A DNA stretch of 64,000 bases, taken from positions 97,657 to 161,656 of the forward strand of contig NZ_RFFH01000015.1 in the NCBI RefSeq assembly GCF_003696265.1. The letters run 5' to 3'. This stretch comes from Nocardia stercoris. GTDB lineage: Bacteria; Actinomycetota; Actinomycetes; Mycobacteriales; Mycobacteriaceae. Of the stretch, positions 7,007-16,251 are shown piece after piece (the stretch's first letter is position 1; every line of letters starts with the position of its first letter). Under the pieces are notes generated by a model that did not search any database, had not been told where the DNA came from, and saw only the letters and a list, made by a program, of their open reading frames with translations. Position numbers and translations under genes: made by a program.

Positions 7007-8704
7007 TCACCCCTGCGCGAACCGCCCGCGGCTGCCGGGGATGGCGTCCAGGAGGCGGCGCGTGTACTCCTCGCGCGGGTGGTCGAACACCTCCTGGGTG
7101 CTCGCCGCCTCCACGATCCGGCCCTGCCGCATCACCAGCACCCGGTCTGCGATCTGCCGCACCACGGCCAGGTCGTGGCTGATGAACAGGTAGGTCAGGC
7201 CGAGATCGGACTGCAGCTCACCCAGCAGGTCCAGGATCTGGGCTTGGACCAGCACGTCGAGCGCGGATACCGCCTCGTCACACACCACCAGGTCCGGTTG
7301 CAGGGCCAGGGCGCGGGCGATGGCGACGCGCTGCCGCTGGCCGCCGGACAGCTCGCTCGGGTAGCGCACTTCGACGCTGCGCGGCAGCGCCACCCGGTCG
7401 AGCAGTTCGCGCACCCGGGCGGCCCGTTCGGCGCGGGTGCCGATGCCGTGCACCCGCAGCGGTTCCTCGATCGTGGTGAAGATCGAGTACATCGGGTTCA
7501 GCGACCCGTACGGGTTTTGGAAGATCGGCTGGACGCGGCGCCGGAGGGCCGACTCCGCCTTGCCTTTCAGTGTCGCGACGTCGGTTCCCTCGAAGCTGAC
7601 GGTGCCCGCAGTGGCGGGTAGCAGGCCCAGAACCAGCTGGGCGACAGTCGATTTCCCGGATCCGGACTCCCCTACCACGGCGGTGGTGGTGCCGCGGTCC
7701 AGCGTGAACGAGACGTCGTCCACGGCGATGAACTCGCTGTGCCGCCACGGCACCGAGCCGGGAATCCGGTAGTGCTTGACCAGGTTCCGGGCCACCAACA
7801 GTTCGGTGCGGTCGTCCTCGGCGTGCGCTTCGGCCGTGCGCATCGCCTGCGCGCGGATCCGGGCGCGGGTCCGGCCGGTCGACTCCCGCTGCGCGGCCAG
7901 CGACGGCGCGGCAGCCACCAGGCGACGGGTGTACTCGTGCACCGGATCGCGCAGGATCGTTTGTGCCGGACCGGATTCCACAACCGTGCCGCGGTACATG
8001 ACCACCAGGTGTTCGGCCCGCTCGGCGGCCAGGCCCAGATCGTGGGTGATCAGCAGGACCGCGGTACCCAGTTCCGCTGCCAGCTCGGCGAGCCGGTCGA
8101 GAATCTGGCGCTGCACGGTGACGTCGAGCGCCGAGGTCGGTTCGTCGGCGATCAGCAGCTCGGGCCGGCAGGACAGACCCATCGCGATCAGCGCGCGCTG
8201 GCGCATACCGCCGGAGAACTGGTGCGGATACTGCCCGAGGCGGTCGGCGGCGTCGGCGATCCCGGCCTCGGCCAGCAGTTCGGCGGCCCGCACGCGGGCG
8301 GCCTTCCCTTGGGCGATGCCGTGCGCGGCCAGGGTCTCCTCGAGCTGGAATCCGATGGTCCACACCGGATTCAGGTTCGACATCGGATCCTGCGGGACCA
8401 ATCCGATGCGCCGGCCCCGCACGGTCCGCAGCTCGGCGCGGCCGATCCGGGTCAGGTCGGTGCCGCCGAACCGGATCTCCCCGGCGGTGATCCGGCCGGT
8501 GCCGGGCAGCAGGTCGATGATCGCGTGCGCGGTCGTCGACTTGCCGGAACCGGATTCGCCCACGATCGCGACGGTCTGCCCCGGGTACACGGTCAGGTTC
8601 ACCCCGCGTACCGCCGGCACGTCCCGGCCGCCGGTACGGAAGGCGACGTGCAGATCTCGAATATCCAGCAGCGGGACTGCTTCGGCCACAGCGGGTTCCG
8701 TCAT
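7007..8704 (-). CDS. dppD: Dipeptide ABC transporter ATPase, fused double ATP-binding protein
   Basis: A 565-residue fusion of two peptide-transporter ATPase domains (DppD-DppF type, Rv3663c position). The first has Walker A GESGSGKST at about 49-57 and signature FSGGMRQR. The second repeats GESGSGKST near residue 350 with signature LSGGQRQR. Both have oligopeptide/dipeptide C-terminal extensions, and both sites look intact. It energises uptake of short peptides through DppB/DppC. The ATG overlaps the dppC stop as ATGA. Confidence 0.93.
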   Translation of the reverse strand: MTEPAVAEAVPLLDIRDLHVAFRTGGRDVPAVRGVNLTVYPGQTVAIVGESGSGKSTTAHAIIDLLPGTGRITAGEIRFGGTDLTRIGRAELRTVRGRRIGLVPQDPMSNLNPVWTIGFQLEETLAAHGIAQGKAARVRAAELLAEAGIADAADRLGQYPHQFSGGMRQRALIAMGLSCRPELLIADEPTSALDVTVQRQILDRLAELAAELGTAVLLITHDLGLAAERAEHLVVMYRGTVVESGPAQTILRDPVHEYTRRLVAAAPSLAAQRESTGRTRARIRAQAMRTAEAHAEDDRTELLVARNLVKHYRIPGSVPWRHSEFIAVDDVSFTLDRGTTTAVVGESGSGKSTVAQLVLGLLPATAGTVSFEGTDVATLKGKAESALRRRVQPIFQNPYGSLNPMYSIFTTIEEPLRVHGIGTRAERAARVRELLDRVALPRSVEVRYPSELSGGQRQRVAIARALALQPDLVVCDEAVSALDVLVQAQILDLLGELQSDLGLTYLFISHDLAVVRQIADRVLVMRQGRIVEAASTQEVFDHPREEYTRRLLDAIPGSRGRFAQG

Positions 8705-9831
8705 CGGGTTCGGGCCTTCGGGTCCAGGGCGTCACGCAGGGCGTCGCCGAGCAGGATGAAGCTGAGCACCGTGATCGCCAGCGCGGTGGCCGGATAGAAC
8801 AGGATCGGGTGCCCGGACCGCAACTGCTGCCGGCCGGTCGCGATATCGGATCCCCAGCCGATCACGCTGGGCGGCAACCCGACTCCGAGATACGACAGCG
8901 TGGCCTCGGTGACGATGTACACGCCGAGCCAGATGCTGGCGATCACGATCAGCGGCCCGGCCGCGTTCGGCAGCACGTGCCGCACCAGGACGCCGCCCTT
9001 GGATACACCCAATGCCCGTGCCGCCGTCACATATTCGCTGTTGCGTGCCTCGATCACCGACGCCCGCGCGACCCGCGCCGCCTGCGGCCAGGTGAACGCC
9101 ACCATGATGGCGACCACGGTCAGCACCGTGCGCTGGTGCAGCAGCTGCATCAGCACGATCGCCGCCAGCAGCAGCGGCAGCGCGAAGAAGACCTCACCCA
9201 CCCGCGACACCACGGCGTCGAGCAGGCCGCCGAAGAACCCCGACAGCGCGCCCAGCGTGCCACCGAGCAGCAGCAGGCCCAGCGCCGAACAGACCCCGGT
9301 GAGCACGGAGGCTCGCGCGCCGTACACGGTCCGGGCGTAGATGTCGCAGCCCTGCAGGTCGAAGCCGAAGATGTGACCGGGACCGGACGGGCCCATGCTG
9401 CGATCGAGCAGGCACAACCGCGGATCCTGATCGGTGAACAGGCCCGGGAACACCGCCACCGCGACCACGAACACGATCAGCACCGCGGACAGCAGGAACA
9501 GCGGATTGCGCCGCAACCGATGCCAAGCCGCTCGCCACAGGCTGACCGGCGGCGCCTCTTCGACGACGTCCACCGCCAGCACTTCGACCGCGTCGGCGGG
9601 TGCGACCACATGCCCCTGCCCGGGCCGCGGCTCATGCTCCTGCCCGACAGAGGCTTCCGCTGCTGCGCCGCGCCGCTGCCCGCCGGTATCCGCATGCTCC
9701 CCATGCCGCGAACCCTCCGCGCCCGGCGGTCCGCTGTCCGCGTGCTCCCCGCGCCGCGCACCCTCCGCGCCCAGCGGTCCGGCGTCCTCCTGCCGCTCCG
9801 GGTCCTCCGGCCCGCTGCCCGCCTCAGGCAT
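8701..9831 (-). CDS. dppC: Dipeptide ABC transporter permease DppC with acidic N-terminal extension
   Basis: A 376-residue binding-protein-dependent permease with the EAA loop region (ALGVSKGGVLVRHVLPNAAG) and about six membrane segments. It pairs with DppB as the peptide channel (Rv3664c position). Unusually, about 100 residues precede the first membrane segment. They are rich in Gly, Glu and Arg and include two imperfect repeats around GAEGARRGEHAD and GAEGSRHGEHAD. ATG 9831 overlaps the dppB stop by eight bases. The extension has no recognisable domain and is probably a lineage-specific cytoplasmic tail. Confidence 0.9.
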   Translation of the reverse strand: MPEAGSGPEDPERQEDAGPLGAEGARRGEHADSGPPGAEGSRHGEHADTGGQRRGAAAEASVGQEHEPRPGQGHVVAPADAVEVLAVDVVEEAPPVSLWRAAWHRLRRNPLFLLSAVLIVFVVAVAVFPGLFTDQDPRLCLLDRSMGPSGPGHIFGFDLQGCDIYARTVYGARASVLTGVCSALGLLLLGGTLGALSGFFGGLLDAVVSRVGEVFFALPLLLAAIVLMQLLHQRTVLTVVAIMVAFTWPQAARVARASVIEARNSEYVTAARALGVSKGGVLVRHVLPNAAGPLIVIASIWLGVYIVTEATLSYLGVGLPPSVIGWGSDIATGRQQLRSGHPILFYPATALAITVLSFILLGDALRDALDPKARTR

Positions 9832-10750
9832 AGCGAATCCTGGGGTCCAGCAACGCATACCCGAGGTCGACGATCAGGTTCGCCACCAGGAACACTCCGA
9901 TCAGTACCGTCACGAACGACACCACGGTCGGCGCCTCACCGCGGCTGACCGCCTGGAACAGCGTGCCGCCGACCCCGGGGATGTTGAAGATCCCCTCGGT
10001 GACGATGGCCCCGCCCATCAGCGCACCCAGGTCGGTCCCCAGGAAAGTGACCACGGGGATCAGCGAATTCCGCAGGATGTGCACGACCACGACCCGGCGG
10101 CGGGTCAGCCCTTTCGCGGTCGCGGTGCGCACGTAGTCCGCGGTCGCGTTCTCCGCCACCGAGTTCCGGGTCAGCCGCAGCACGTAGGCGAAGGACACCG
10201 AGGCCAGCACGCAGGCCGGAACGAAAAGTTCTGCGACGGAAGCTTTTCCGGTGACAGTCACCGGCACCAGCCCCCATTTCACGCCGAGCAGATATTGCGC
10301 GACGAACCCGATGACGAAGGTAGGGGTGGCGATCAGCACCAAGCTGGCCACCAGCATGGTCGAGTCGAACCATCTGCCCTTGCGCAGCCCCGCGACCAGC
10401 CCGAATCCGGTGCCGAACACCGCGTTCAGCGCGACCGCCATGACCGCCAGCTTGAACGTGACCGGAAAGGCCTGCGCCATCTGCTCTTTCACCGGGCGCC
10501 CGGAGAACGAGGTGCCGAAGTCACCGGTCAGGATGCCCTTCAGATAGAGCAGGTATTGCTCGAAGAACGGCTTGTCCAAATGGTATTGGGCTCGCAGCGC
10601 GTGCTCGACCGCCGGTGTCATCGGCTTGTCGCCGGCGAGCGCGCGGATCGGGTCGCCGGGGATGAGGAACACCATCGCGTAGATGAGCAGCGTCGCCCCG
10701 AGGAATACCGGGATCATCTGCAGCAGCCGCCGCAGGACGTACCAGGCCAA
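9824..10750 (-). CDS. dppB: Dipeptide ABC transporter permease DppB
   Basis: A 308-residue permease starting WYVLRRLLQMIPVFLG, the typical DppB N-terminus, with six predicted membrane helices and the EAA region TAKGLTRRRVVVVHILRNSLIP. The start is TTG at 10750, since no ATG/GTG lies closer to the conserved N-terminus. It overlaps dppC and lies 24 bp after dppA, so one mRNA probably carries dppA-B-C-D. Confidence 0.92.
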   Translation of the reverse strand: MAWYVLRRLLQMIPVFLGATLLIYAMVFLIPGDPIRALAGDKPMTPAVEHALRAQYHLDKPFFEQYLLYLKGILTGDFGTSFSGRPVKEQMAQAFPVTFKLAVMAVALNAVFGTGFGLVAGLRKGRWFDSTMLVASLVLIATPTFVIGFVAQYLLGVKWGLVPVTVTGKASVAELFVPACVLASVSFAYVLRLTRNSVAENATADYVRTATAKGLTRRRVVVVHILRNSLIPVVTFLGTDLGALMGGAIVTEGIFNIPGVGGTLFQAVSRGEAPTVVSFVTVLIGVFLVANLIVDLGYALLDPRIRYA

Positions 10751-10774
10751 GGTCGGTACCTGTTCTCTCGCCGG

Positions 10775-12379
10775 TTATCCGGTGACGTTCTCGTAGTCGA
10801 ACAGGCCGGACCAGCTGAGCTTCGCCGCCGTCACCTTGGTCGAGGTACCGGCCGCGGCCACGTAGTCGAACAGCGGGATATCCGCCATGTCCGCCAGCAG
10901 CAGCGCTTGCGCCTTGGCCGTCGCCCGATACGACTCCTCCGGTGTCGCGGCGGCCTGCGCGGCTCGCAACGCGGCGTCGAATTCGGGGTTCTTGTATTCC
11001 ACGTCGTTGGTCTGCGAGGTGCTCAGGTACTGCGGGGTGAGGAATTCGAGCATACTCGGATAGTCGCCCTGCCAGCCGTACCGGAACGCGGAATCGAAAG
11101 TGTGCGAGGTGATCTGGTCCCGGATCGTCTTGAAGGTCGGATAGGGTGCGCCCTCGGCGTCGATGCCCAGCGTGTTCTTGATGCTGTTGGCCACCGCGTC
11201 GATCCAGGCCTGATGGTCGCCGTCGGAGTTGTAGGCGATCTGATACTTCCCGGCCCACGGCGAGATCGCGTCCGCCTGTGCCCACAGTTGCCTCGCCCGG
11301 TCCGGGTTGTAGGCCAGCAGGTCGGTGCCGGGCAGGTTGCCGTCGAATCCGGGCAGGCTGGAGGCGGTGAAATCCTTTGCCGGGATCCGTGTTCCGTTGA
11401 AGATGGCCTGTGCGATCTGTTCCCGGTTCACGGCCAGCGAGATCGCCTTGCGGCGCAGCACCCCCTCGGGGCCGGTGAAATGCGGCGCATGCCCGATCTG
11501 GATGCCGATGTGCTGGTTCTGGGCCGTCGGCTTCTCGATCGCGTGGTCACCGAGGTCCTGCTTGAACGTCGCCAGCGCGCTGCGTGGCACGGTGTCGTCG
11601 AGATCGAGGTTTCCGGCCTGCAGATCCGAGTAGGCAGTGTCCAGGCTCTGGTAGAAGACGAATTTCAGGCCCTTGTTCCGCGCGGGCCGGCCACCGTGAT
11701 ACGCCGGATTCGGTTTCACCGACAGGGCGACGTTGTGCTGCCAGGCATCCGGACCGGCCATCATGTAGGGCCCGTTGCCGATCGGGTGTTCCCCGAAGCC
11801 CTGCGGATCCCGGTAGAACGCCGCGGGCAGCGGATAGAACGGCGCGAACCCGAGACTCAGCTGGAAGTCGATGTTCGGTTCGGTGAGTTCGACGGTGAAT
11901 GTCTTGTCGTCCACCACTTTCAGGCCCGACATGGTCTGCGCGGTCGGCGGCGACGCCATGACCGCGTCGGCACCGGCGATATCGGCGAACGCCCAGTTCT
12001 GCACCTGCTTGTTGCTCGACAGCGCACCGTAGTTCCACGCATCGACGAACGATTTCGCGGTCACCGGAGTGCCGTCGCTGAACGTCCAGCCGTCCTTCAG
12101 CGTGATGGTCCACGTCTTGCGGTCCGGCGAGGTGATGGAGTCGGCAACCTCGTTGTGCGGCTTACCGTCCGCGTCGTAGTACTCCAGGCCCGCGAAGAGC
12201 CGGTCGACGATGCGGCCGCCGCCGTTCTCGTTGGTGTCGGTGGGGATCAGCGGGTGCTGCGGCTCGGTTCCGTTGGCGGTCACCAGGTCCGAGCCACTCC
12301 CGCTCGACGAGCACCCCACGACCGTCCCCGCCAGCACCGCCAGCGCCACCGCCGGCACCAGCACTTTGCGCAGCCTCAC
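10775..12379 (-). CDS. dppA: Dipeptide-binding lipoprotein DppA
   Basis: A 534-residue extracellular solute-binding protein, family 5 (Rv3666c position). A signal peptide from GTG 12379 (RLRKVLVPAVALAVLAG) leads to the lipobox VVGC, with Cys 23 as the lipidation site, so it is anchored outside the membrane. The body shows family 5 features (WTFSDGTPVTAKSFVDAWNY, NPxYxGG-like turn). It captures peptides for DppBCD. A longer ATG start at 12475 would put 32 residues before the signal peptide and is rejected. It diverges from acs. Confidence 0.92.
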   Translation of the reverse strand: MRLRKVLVPAVALAVLAGTVVGCSSSGSGSDLVTANGTEPQHPLIPTDTNENGGGRIVDRLFAGLEYYDADGKPHNEVADSITSPDRKTWTITLKDGWTFSDGTPVTAKSFVDAWNYGALSSNKQVQNWAFADIAGADAVMASPPTAQTMSGLKVVDDKTFTVELTEPNIDFQLSLGFAPFYPLPAAFYRDPQGFGEHPIGNGPYMMAGPDAWQHNVALSVKPNPAYHGGRPARNKGLKFVFYQSLDTAYSDLQAGNLDLDDTVPRSALATFKQDLGDHAIEKPTAQNQHIGIQIGHAPHFTGPEGVLRRKAISLAVNREQIAQAIFNGTRIPAKDFTASSLPGFDGNLPGTDLLAYNPDRARQLWAQADAISPWAGKYQIAYNSDGDHQAWIDAVANSIKNTLGIDAEGAPYPTFKTIRDQITSHTFDSAFRYGWQGDYPSMLEFLTPQYLSTSQTNDVEYKNPEFDAALRAAQAAATPEESYRATAKAQALLLADMADIPLFDYVAAAGTSTKVTAAKLSWSGLFDYENVTG

Positions 12380-12601
12380 ATCGAACCCCGTATTCGTCGG
12401 TGGGAGCGGCCCCCCGGGACCGGATTTGCACCGGACGATAGTGACTCGGCGAGCGGTTGTCCCGGCTAAGGCCATTCACGATTCCATCACGAAGGTTCCC
12501 GGTGAGTAGCCCTTGCGGCCCCCTCGGCCCGATCCGGTCCATTAGTGTCGATTCGAGCCCGTATCCCAGCCGCGGGCCCAGACGTGGAGATGAGCCTAGC
12601 T

Positions 12602-14560
12602 ATGACCGACACCACCGGAGAGCATCGCGACGTGTATCCACCGGCGGCGGACTTCGCTGCCGCGGCGAACGCCGACGCGTCCTACTACGATCGCGCGGCC
12701 GCCGACCGCGACGGATTCTGGGCCGAGCAGGCCCGCCGGCTGCACTGGCACCAGCCGTTCTCCCAGGTCCTGGACTGGTCCGATGCACCGGTCGCACGCT
12801 GGTTCGGTGACGGCAAGCTGAACGTCGCCTACAACTGCGTGGACCGGCACGTGCTCGACGGGCACGGTGACCAGGTCGCGATCCACTGGGAGGGCGAGCC
12901 GGGCGACTCCCGCGACATCACCTACTCCGACCTGCTGGCCGAGGTCTCGCAGGCCGCCAACTACTTCACCGAACTCGGACTGGAGACCGGCGATCGGGTC
13001 GCGATCTACATGCCGATGATTCCCGAGGCGATCGTGGCCATGCTGGCCTGCGCCCGGCTGGGTCTGACCCATTCGGTGGTGTTCGCCGGGTTCTCGCCGA
13101 ATGCCTTGCGGCAGCGCGTCGACGACGCCGAGGCCCGCCTGGTGATCACCACCGACGGCCAGTGGCGGCGCGGCAAGTCGTCGCCGCTGAAGGAGGCCGT
13201 CGACCAGGCGCTCGCGGCCGACGGCGATGTGCCGTCCAGCGCCGAGCACGTGCTGGTGGTGCGCCGGACCGGTGTCGAGGTGCCGTGGGTCGAGGGCCGC
13301 GACCTGTGGTGGCACGAGACGGTCGGGCAGGCGTCCACCGAGCACGCGGCGCAGGCGTTCGACGCCGAGCACCCGCTGTTCATCCTCTACACCTCGGGCA
13401 CCACCGGTAAGCCGAAGGGCATCCTGCACACCACCGGCGGTTACCTGACCCAGGCCTCCTACACCCACGACGTCGTCTTCGACCACAAGGCGGGCAGCGA
13501 CGTGTACTGGTGCACCGCCGACATCGGCTGGGTGACCGGGCACAGCTACATCGTGTACGGCCCGCTGTCCAACCGCGTGACGCAGGTGGTCTACGAGGGC
13601 ACGCCGAACTCGCCCGACGAGCACCGGCACTTCCAGATCATCGAAAAGTACGGTGTCACAATCTATTACACCGCGCCGACGCTGGTCCGGACGTTCATGA
13701 AGTGGGGTCGCGAGATCCCCGACGCCCACGACCTGTCGAGCCTGCGGCTGCTCGGTTCGGTCGGCGAACCGATCAACCCGGAGGCCTGGCGCTGGTACCG
13801 CGAGGTGATCGGCGGCAACCGCACCCCGATCGTGGACACCTGGTGGCAGACCGAGACCGGCGCGATCATGATCTCCCCACTGCCCGGCGTGACCGCGACC
13901 AAGCCGGGCGCCGCCATGCGCCCGCTGCCCGGTATCTCGGCCGCGGTGGTCGACGAGGAGGGCAAGCCGGTCGAGCTCGGCGAGACCGAGGCCAACGGTT
14001 ACCTGGTCCTCGATCAGCCGTGGCCGTCCATGCTGCGCGGCATCTGGGGTGACGGGGAACGCTACCGCGCGACCTACTGGAAGCAGTACGCCACGCAGGG
14101 CTGGTACTTCGCCGGTGACGGCGCCAAGCTGGACGCCGACGGAGACCTGTGGGTGCTCGGCCGCGTCGACGACGTGATGAACGTGTCCGGGCACCGCATC
14201 TCGACCGCCGAGGTGGAATCCGCGCTGGTCGGCCACGCTGGGGTCGCCGAGGCCGCGGTGGTCGGCGCCAGCGACGACACCACGGGCCAGGGCATCGTGG
14301 CGTTCGTGATCCTGACCGCCGAGGCCACCGACACCGGTGACGCGCTGATCAAGGAGCTGAACGCGGAGGTGTCGCGCGAGATCAGCCCGATCGCCCGGCC
14401 GCGCGAGATCCACATCGTGCCCGAGCTGCCGAAGACCCGGTCCGGCAAGATCATGCGCCGCCTGCTGCGCGACGTGGCCGAGGGCCGGGAACTCGGCGAC
14501 ACGTCGACGCTGGTGGACCCGAACGTCTTCGAAGCGATTCGCGCCGGCAAGCAGCGCTGA
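12602..14560 (+). CDS. acs: Acetyl-CoA synthetase
   Basis: A 652-residue AMP-forming acetate-CoA ligase (Rv3667 position) converting acetate, ATP and CoA to acetyl-CoA in the cytosol. It shows the adenylation P-loop YTSGTTGKPKG, TADIGWVTGH, WWQTETGA, GDGAKLDADG and the C-terminal PKTRSGKIMRR. The Lys of the last motif is the acetylation-regulated catalytic residue. Length is normal for Acs. ATG 12602 has GGAG 12 bases upstream. An ATG at 12590 is possible but sits directly on that GGAG. A 7-bp stem hairpin follows the stop. Confidence 0.95.
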   Translation: MTDTTGEHRDVYPPAADFAAAANADASYYDRAAADRDGFWAEQARRLHWHQPFSQVLDWSDAPVARWFGDGKLNVAYNCVDRHVLDGHGDQVAIHWEGEPGDSRDITYSDLLAEVSQAANYFTELGLETGDRVAIYMPMIPEAIVAMLACARLGLTHSVVFAGFSPNALRQRVDDAEARLVITTDGQWRRGKSSPLKEAVDQALAADGDVPSSAEHVLVVRRTGVEVPWVEGRDLWWHETVGQASTEHAAQAFDAEHPLFILYTSGTTGKPKGILHTTGGYLTQASYTHDVVFDHKAGSDVYWCTADIGWVTGHSYIVYGPLSNRVTQVVYEGTPNSPDEHRHFQIIEKYGVTIYYTAPTLVRTFMKWGREIPDAHDLSSLRLLGSVGEPINPEAWRWYREVIGGNRTPIVDTWWQTETGAIMISPLPGVTATKPGAAMRPLPGISAAVVDEEGKPVELGETEANGYLVLDQPWPSMLRGIWGDGERYRATYWKQYATQGWYFAGDGAKLDADGDLWVLGRVDDVMNVSGHRISTAEVESALVGHAGVAEAAVVGASDDTTGQGIVAFVILTAEATDTGDALIKELNAEVSREISPIARPREIHIVPELPKTRSGKIMRRLLRDVAEGRELGDTSTLVDPNVFEAIRAGKQR

Positions 14561-14580
14561 CCGGACCGCACCCGAAAACC

Positions 14581-14604
14581 GCGGTAACCAGCGCTGATTA
14601 CCGC
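14581..14604 (+). terminator. Hairpin after acs
   Basis: GCGGTAA at 14581-14587 pairs with TTACCGC at 14598-14604, 21 bases after the acs stop. No U-tract. Confidence 0.4.
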
Positions 14605-14755
14605 AGCCGACGACCCGCGCCCGGTTCGTAGCCACCTGTCCGGTGTGCACGAGCCGGGCGCCCACCGGTCGTGATCGGCATTGCAAACACGCCCGTCTCG
14701 GACGGGCAGGTAACCTCGCTGTGGCACACACGCGTTCAGGAGAAGGGTCGAGCAA

Positions 14756-15238
14756 TTGAGCCTCACGCAGGGCGGTAACGGGCAGGACCGAGGCCGGGAC
14801 CGGTCAGTCGCCTCGATTCCGCTGTCCGCCGTCGACACGACTGCGGGCGCCAGCTTCGGCGACCTGGTCCGCGACGCGACCGAACAGATGTCGACGCTCG
14901 TCCGGGCCGAAGTAGCTCTGGCCAAGGCCGAGCTGACCACCGAGGTCCGAAAGGGCCTGCAGGGCAGCGTGTATTTCATTCTCGCGCTGACGGTCCTGCT
15001 GTATTCGTCGTTCTTCTTTTTCTTCTTCCTCGCCGAACTGCTCGACACGGTGCTGATCCGCTGGGTGGCGTTCCTGGTGGTGTTCCTGCTCATGCTGGGC
15101 ACCACGGTCGGACTGGCCCTGCTCGGCTACATGAAGGTGCGGCGCCTGCGGGCCCCGGAGAAGACGATCGACTCGCTCAAGGAGACCGGGTCGGCGCTGC
15201 AGCACAGCTTCACCGGTGACCACTCCGCGAAGCCGTAA
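14756..15238 (+). CDS. Phage-holin-family / DUF1469-like membrane protein
   Basis: A 160-residue protein in the Rv3669 position. An amphipathic helix (FGDLVRDATEQMSTLVRAEVALAKAEL, shown only in part of its heptads) precedes two membrane segments, around YFILALTVLLYSSFFFFFFL and WVAFLVVFLLMLGTTVGLAL. A basic C-terminal tail follows. This matches the actinobacterial Holin-X/DUF1469 group, whose role is unclear. The start is TTG 14756 with AGGAGAAGGG upstream. A hairpin at 14691-14707 precedes it. Real lysis function is not implied. Confidence 0.82.
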   Translation: MSLTQGGNGQDRGRDRSVASIPLSAVDTTAGASFGDLVRDATEQMSTLVRAEVALAKAELTTEVRKGLQGSVYFILALTVLLYSSFFFFFFLAELLDTVLIRWVAFLVVFLLMLGTTVGLALLGYMKVRRLRAPEKTIDSLKETGSALQHSFTGDHSAKP

Positions 15239-15281
15239 CGACAAGCCGGTCGCCGCGCGCGGCTGAACCGGGCGATCCGGT

Positions 15282-15287
15282 TACGCT
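15282..15287 (+). promoter_or_regulatory. -10 hexamer TACGCT, leaderless GTG 15295
   Basis: TACGCT ends seven bases before the GTG start of the alpha/beta hydrolase. Confidence 0.5.
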
Positions 15288-15294
15288 GTCCGGC

Positions 15295-16248
15295 GTGTCA
15301 TCCAAGCCCAGCCCGGACCCGTCGAGTGTCCGCTACGACGGTCCGTGGACCCACCGGGATGTGCATGCCAACGGGATTCGGTTCCATGTCGTCGAGGCTG
15401 CCCCGGCCGGGCGGGATTTCGCCGCGCCGGGCACGCCGCTGGTGGTGTTGCTGCACGGCTTCGGTGACCTGTGGTGGTCGTGGCGGCATCAGCTCACCGG
15501 TTTGGCCGAACTCGGATTCCGCACGGTCGCGGTCGATCTGCGCGGCTACGGCGACACCGACAAGCCACCGCGCGGCTACGACGGCTGGACGCTCGCCGGG
15601 GATGTCGCCGGCCTGATCCGGGCACTCGGGCACACCGACGCCACCCTGGTCGGTCACGGCACCGGCGGCCTGGTCTGCTGGGCGACCGCGGCCCTGCATC
15701 CGCGGGTGGTGCGGGCGATCGCGGTCATCGGGTCACCGCATCCGATCGCGTTGAAACAGGCCGTACTGCGTGACCGGCGGCAGCGCCGGACTTGGCTGCC
15801 GAACTTCCTGCGCTGCCAGCCCCCCTTCTACGGCGAACGCCTGTTCACCGGGGCGGACGGCGCCGAGATCGAGCGGATGCTGCGGCTGCGGGCCGGTGAG
15901 CGCTGGGCCGGCACCGAGGAGTGCGCCGACACCGCGGCCCGGATGCGGTCCGCGATCCGGATCGCCGGTGCCGCCCACTGTGGCCTGGAATACGAACGCT
16001 GGGCGTTCCGCAGCCAGTGGCGGCCCGACGGTCACCGCTTCCTGCGCGCGATGCGCGAGCCGATCACCGTGCCGGTGCTGTCGCTGCGCGGAGCCCAGGA
16101 CCGCTACATGCTCGATTCGACGCTGCGCCGCGGCGCGCACCTGTCCCCGCGCCGCCGCCTGGTGACCGTGCCCGACGCGGGGCACTTCGCGCACCAGGAG
16201 AATCCGGGGGCGGTCACCGGCGAGCTGGCGAAACTGTTGACCGAATGA
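15295..16248 (+). CDS. Alpha/beta hydrolase, EphE-like, nucleophile apparently missing
   Basis: A 317-residue alpha/beta-hydrolase-fold protein in the position of Rv3670 (EphE). The oxyanion-hole motif HGFGD at 54-58 and the late His region (GHFAHQE) are present. The nucleophile elbow reads GHGTG at 120-124, so the nucleophile position is Gly 122 instead of Asp or Ser, and no Asp follows. It is therefore unlikely to be a normal epoxide hydrolase, although the fold looks intact. It is probably leaderless, and converges on marP three bases apart. Confidence 0.85.
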   Translation: MSSKPSPDPSSVRYDGPWTHRDVHANGIRFHVVEAAPAGRDFAAPGTPLVVLLHGFGDLWWSWRHQLTGLAELGFRTVAVDLRGYGDTDKPPRGYDGWTLAGDVAGLIRALGHTDATLVGHGTGGLVCWATAALHPRVVRAIAVIGSPHPIALKQAVLRDRRQRRTWLPNFLRCQPPFYGERLFTGADGAEIERMLRLRAGERWAGTEECADTAARMRSAIRIAGAAHCGLEYERWAFRSQWRPDGHRFLRAMREPITVPVLSLRGAQDRYMLDSTLRRGAHLSPRRRLVTVPDAGHFAHQENPGAVTGELAKLLTE

Positions 16249-16251
16249 CGG

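Noticed and set aside
9434..12469. 1011-codon plus ORF
   Set aside because: Antisense to dppB, dppA and part of dppC.
12596..14755. 719-codon minus ORF
   Set aside because: Antisense to acs, which is unambiguous.
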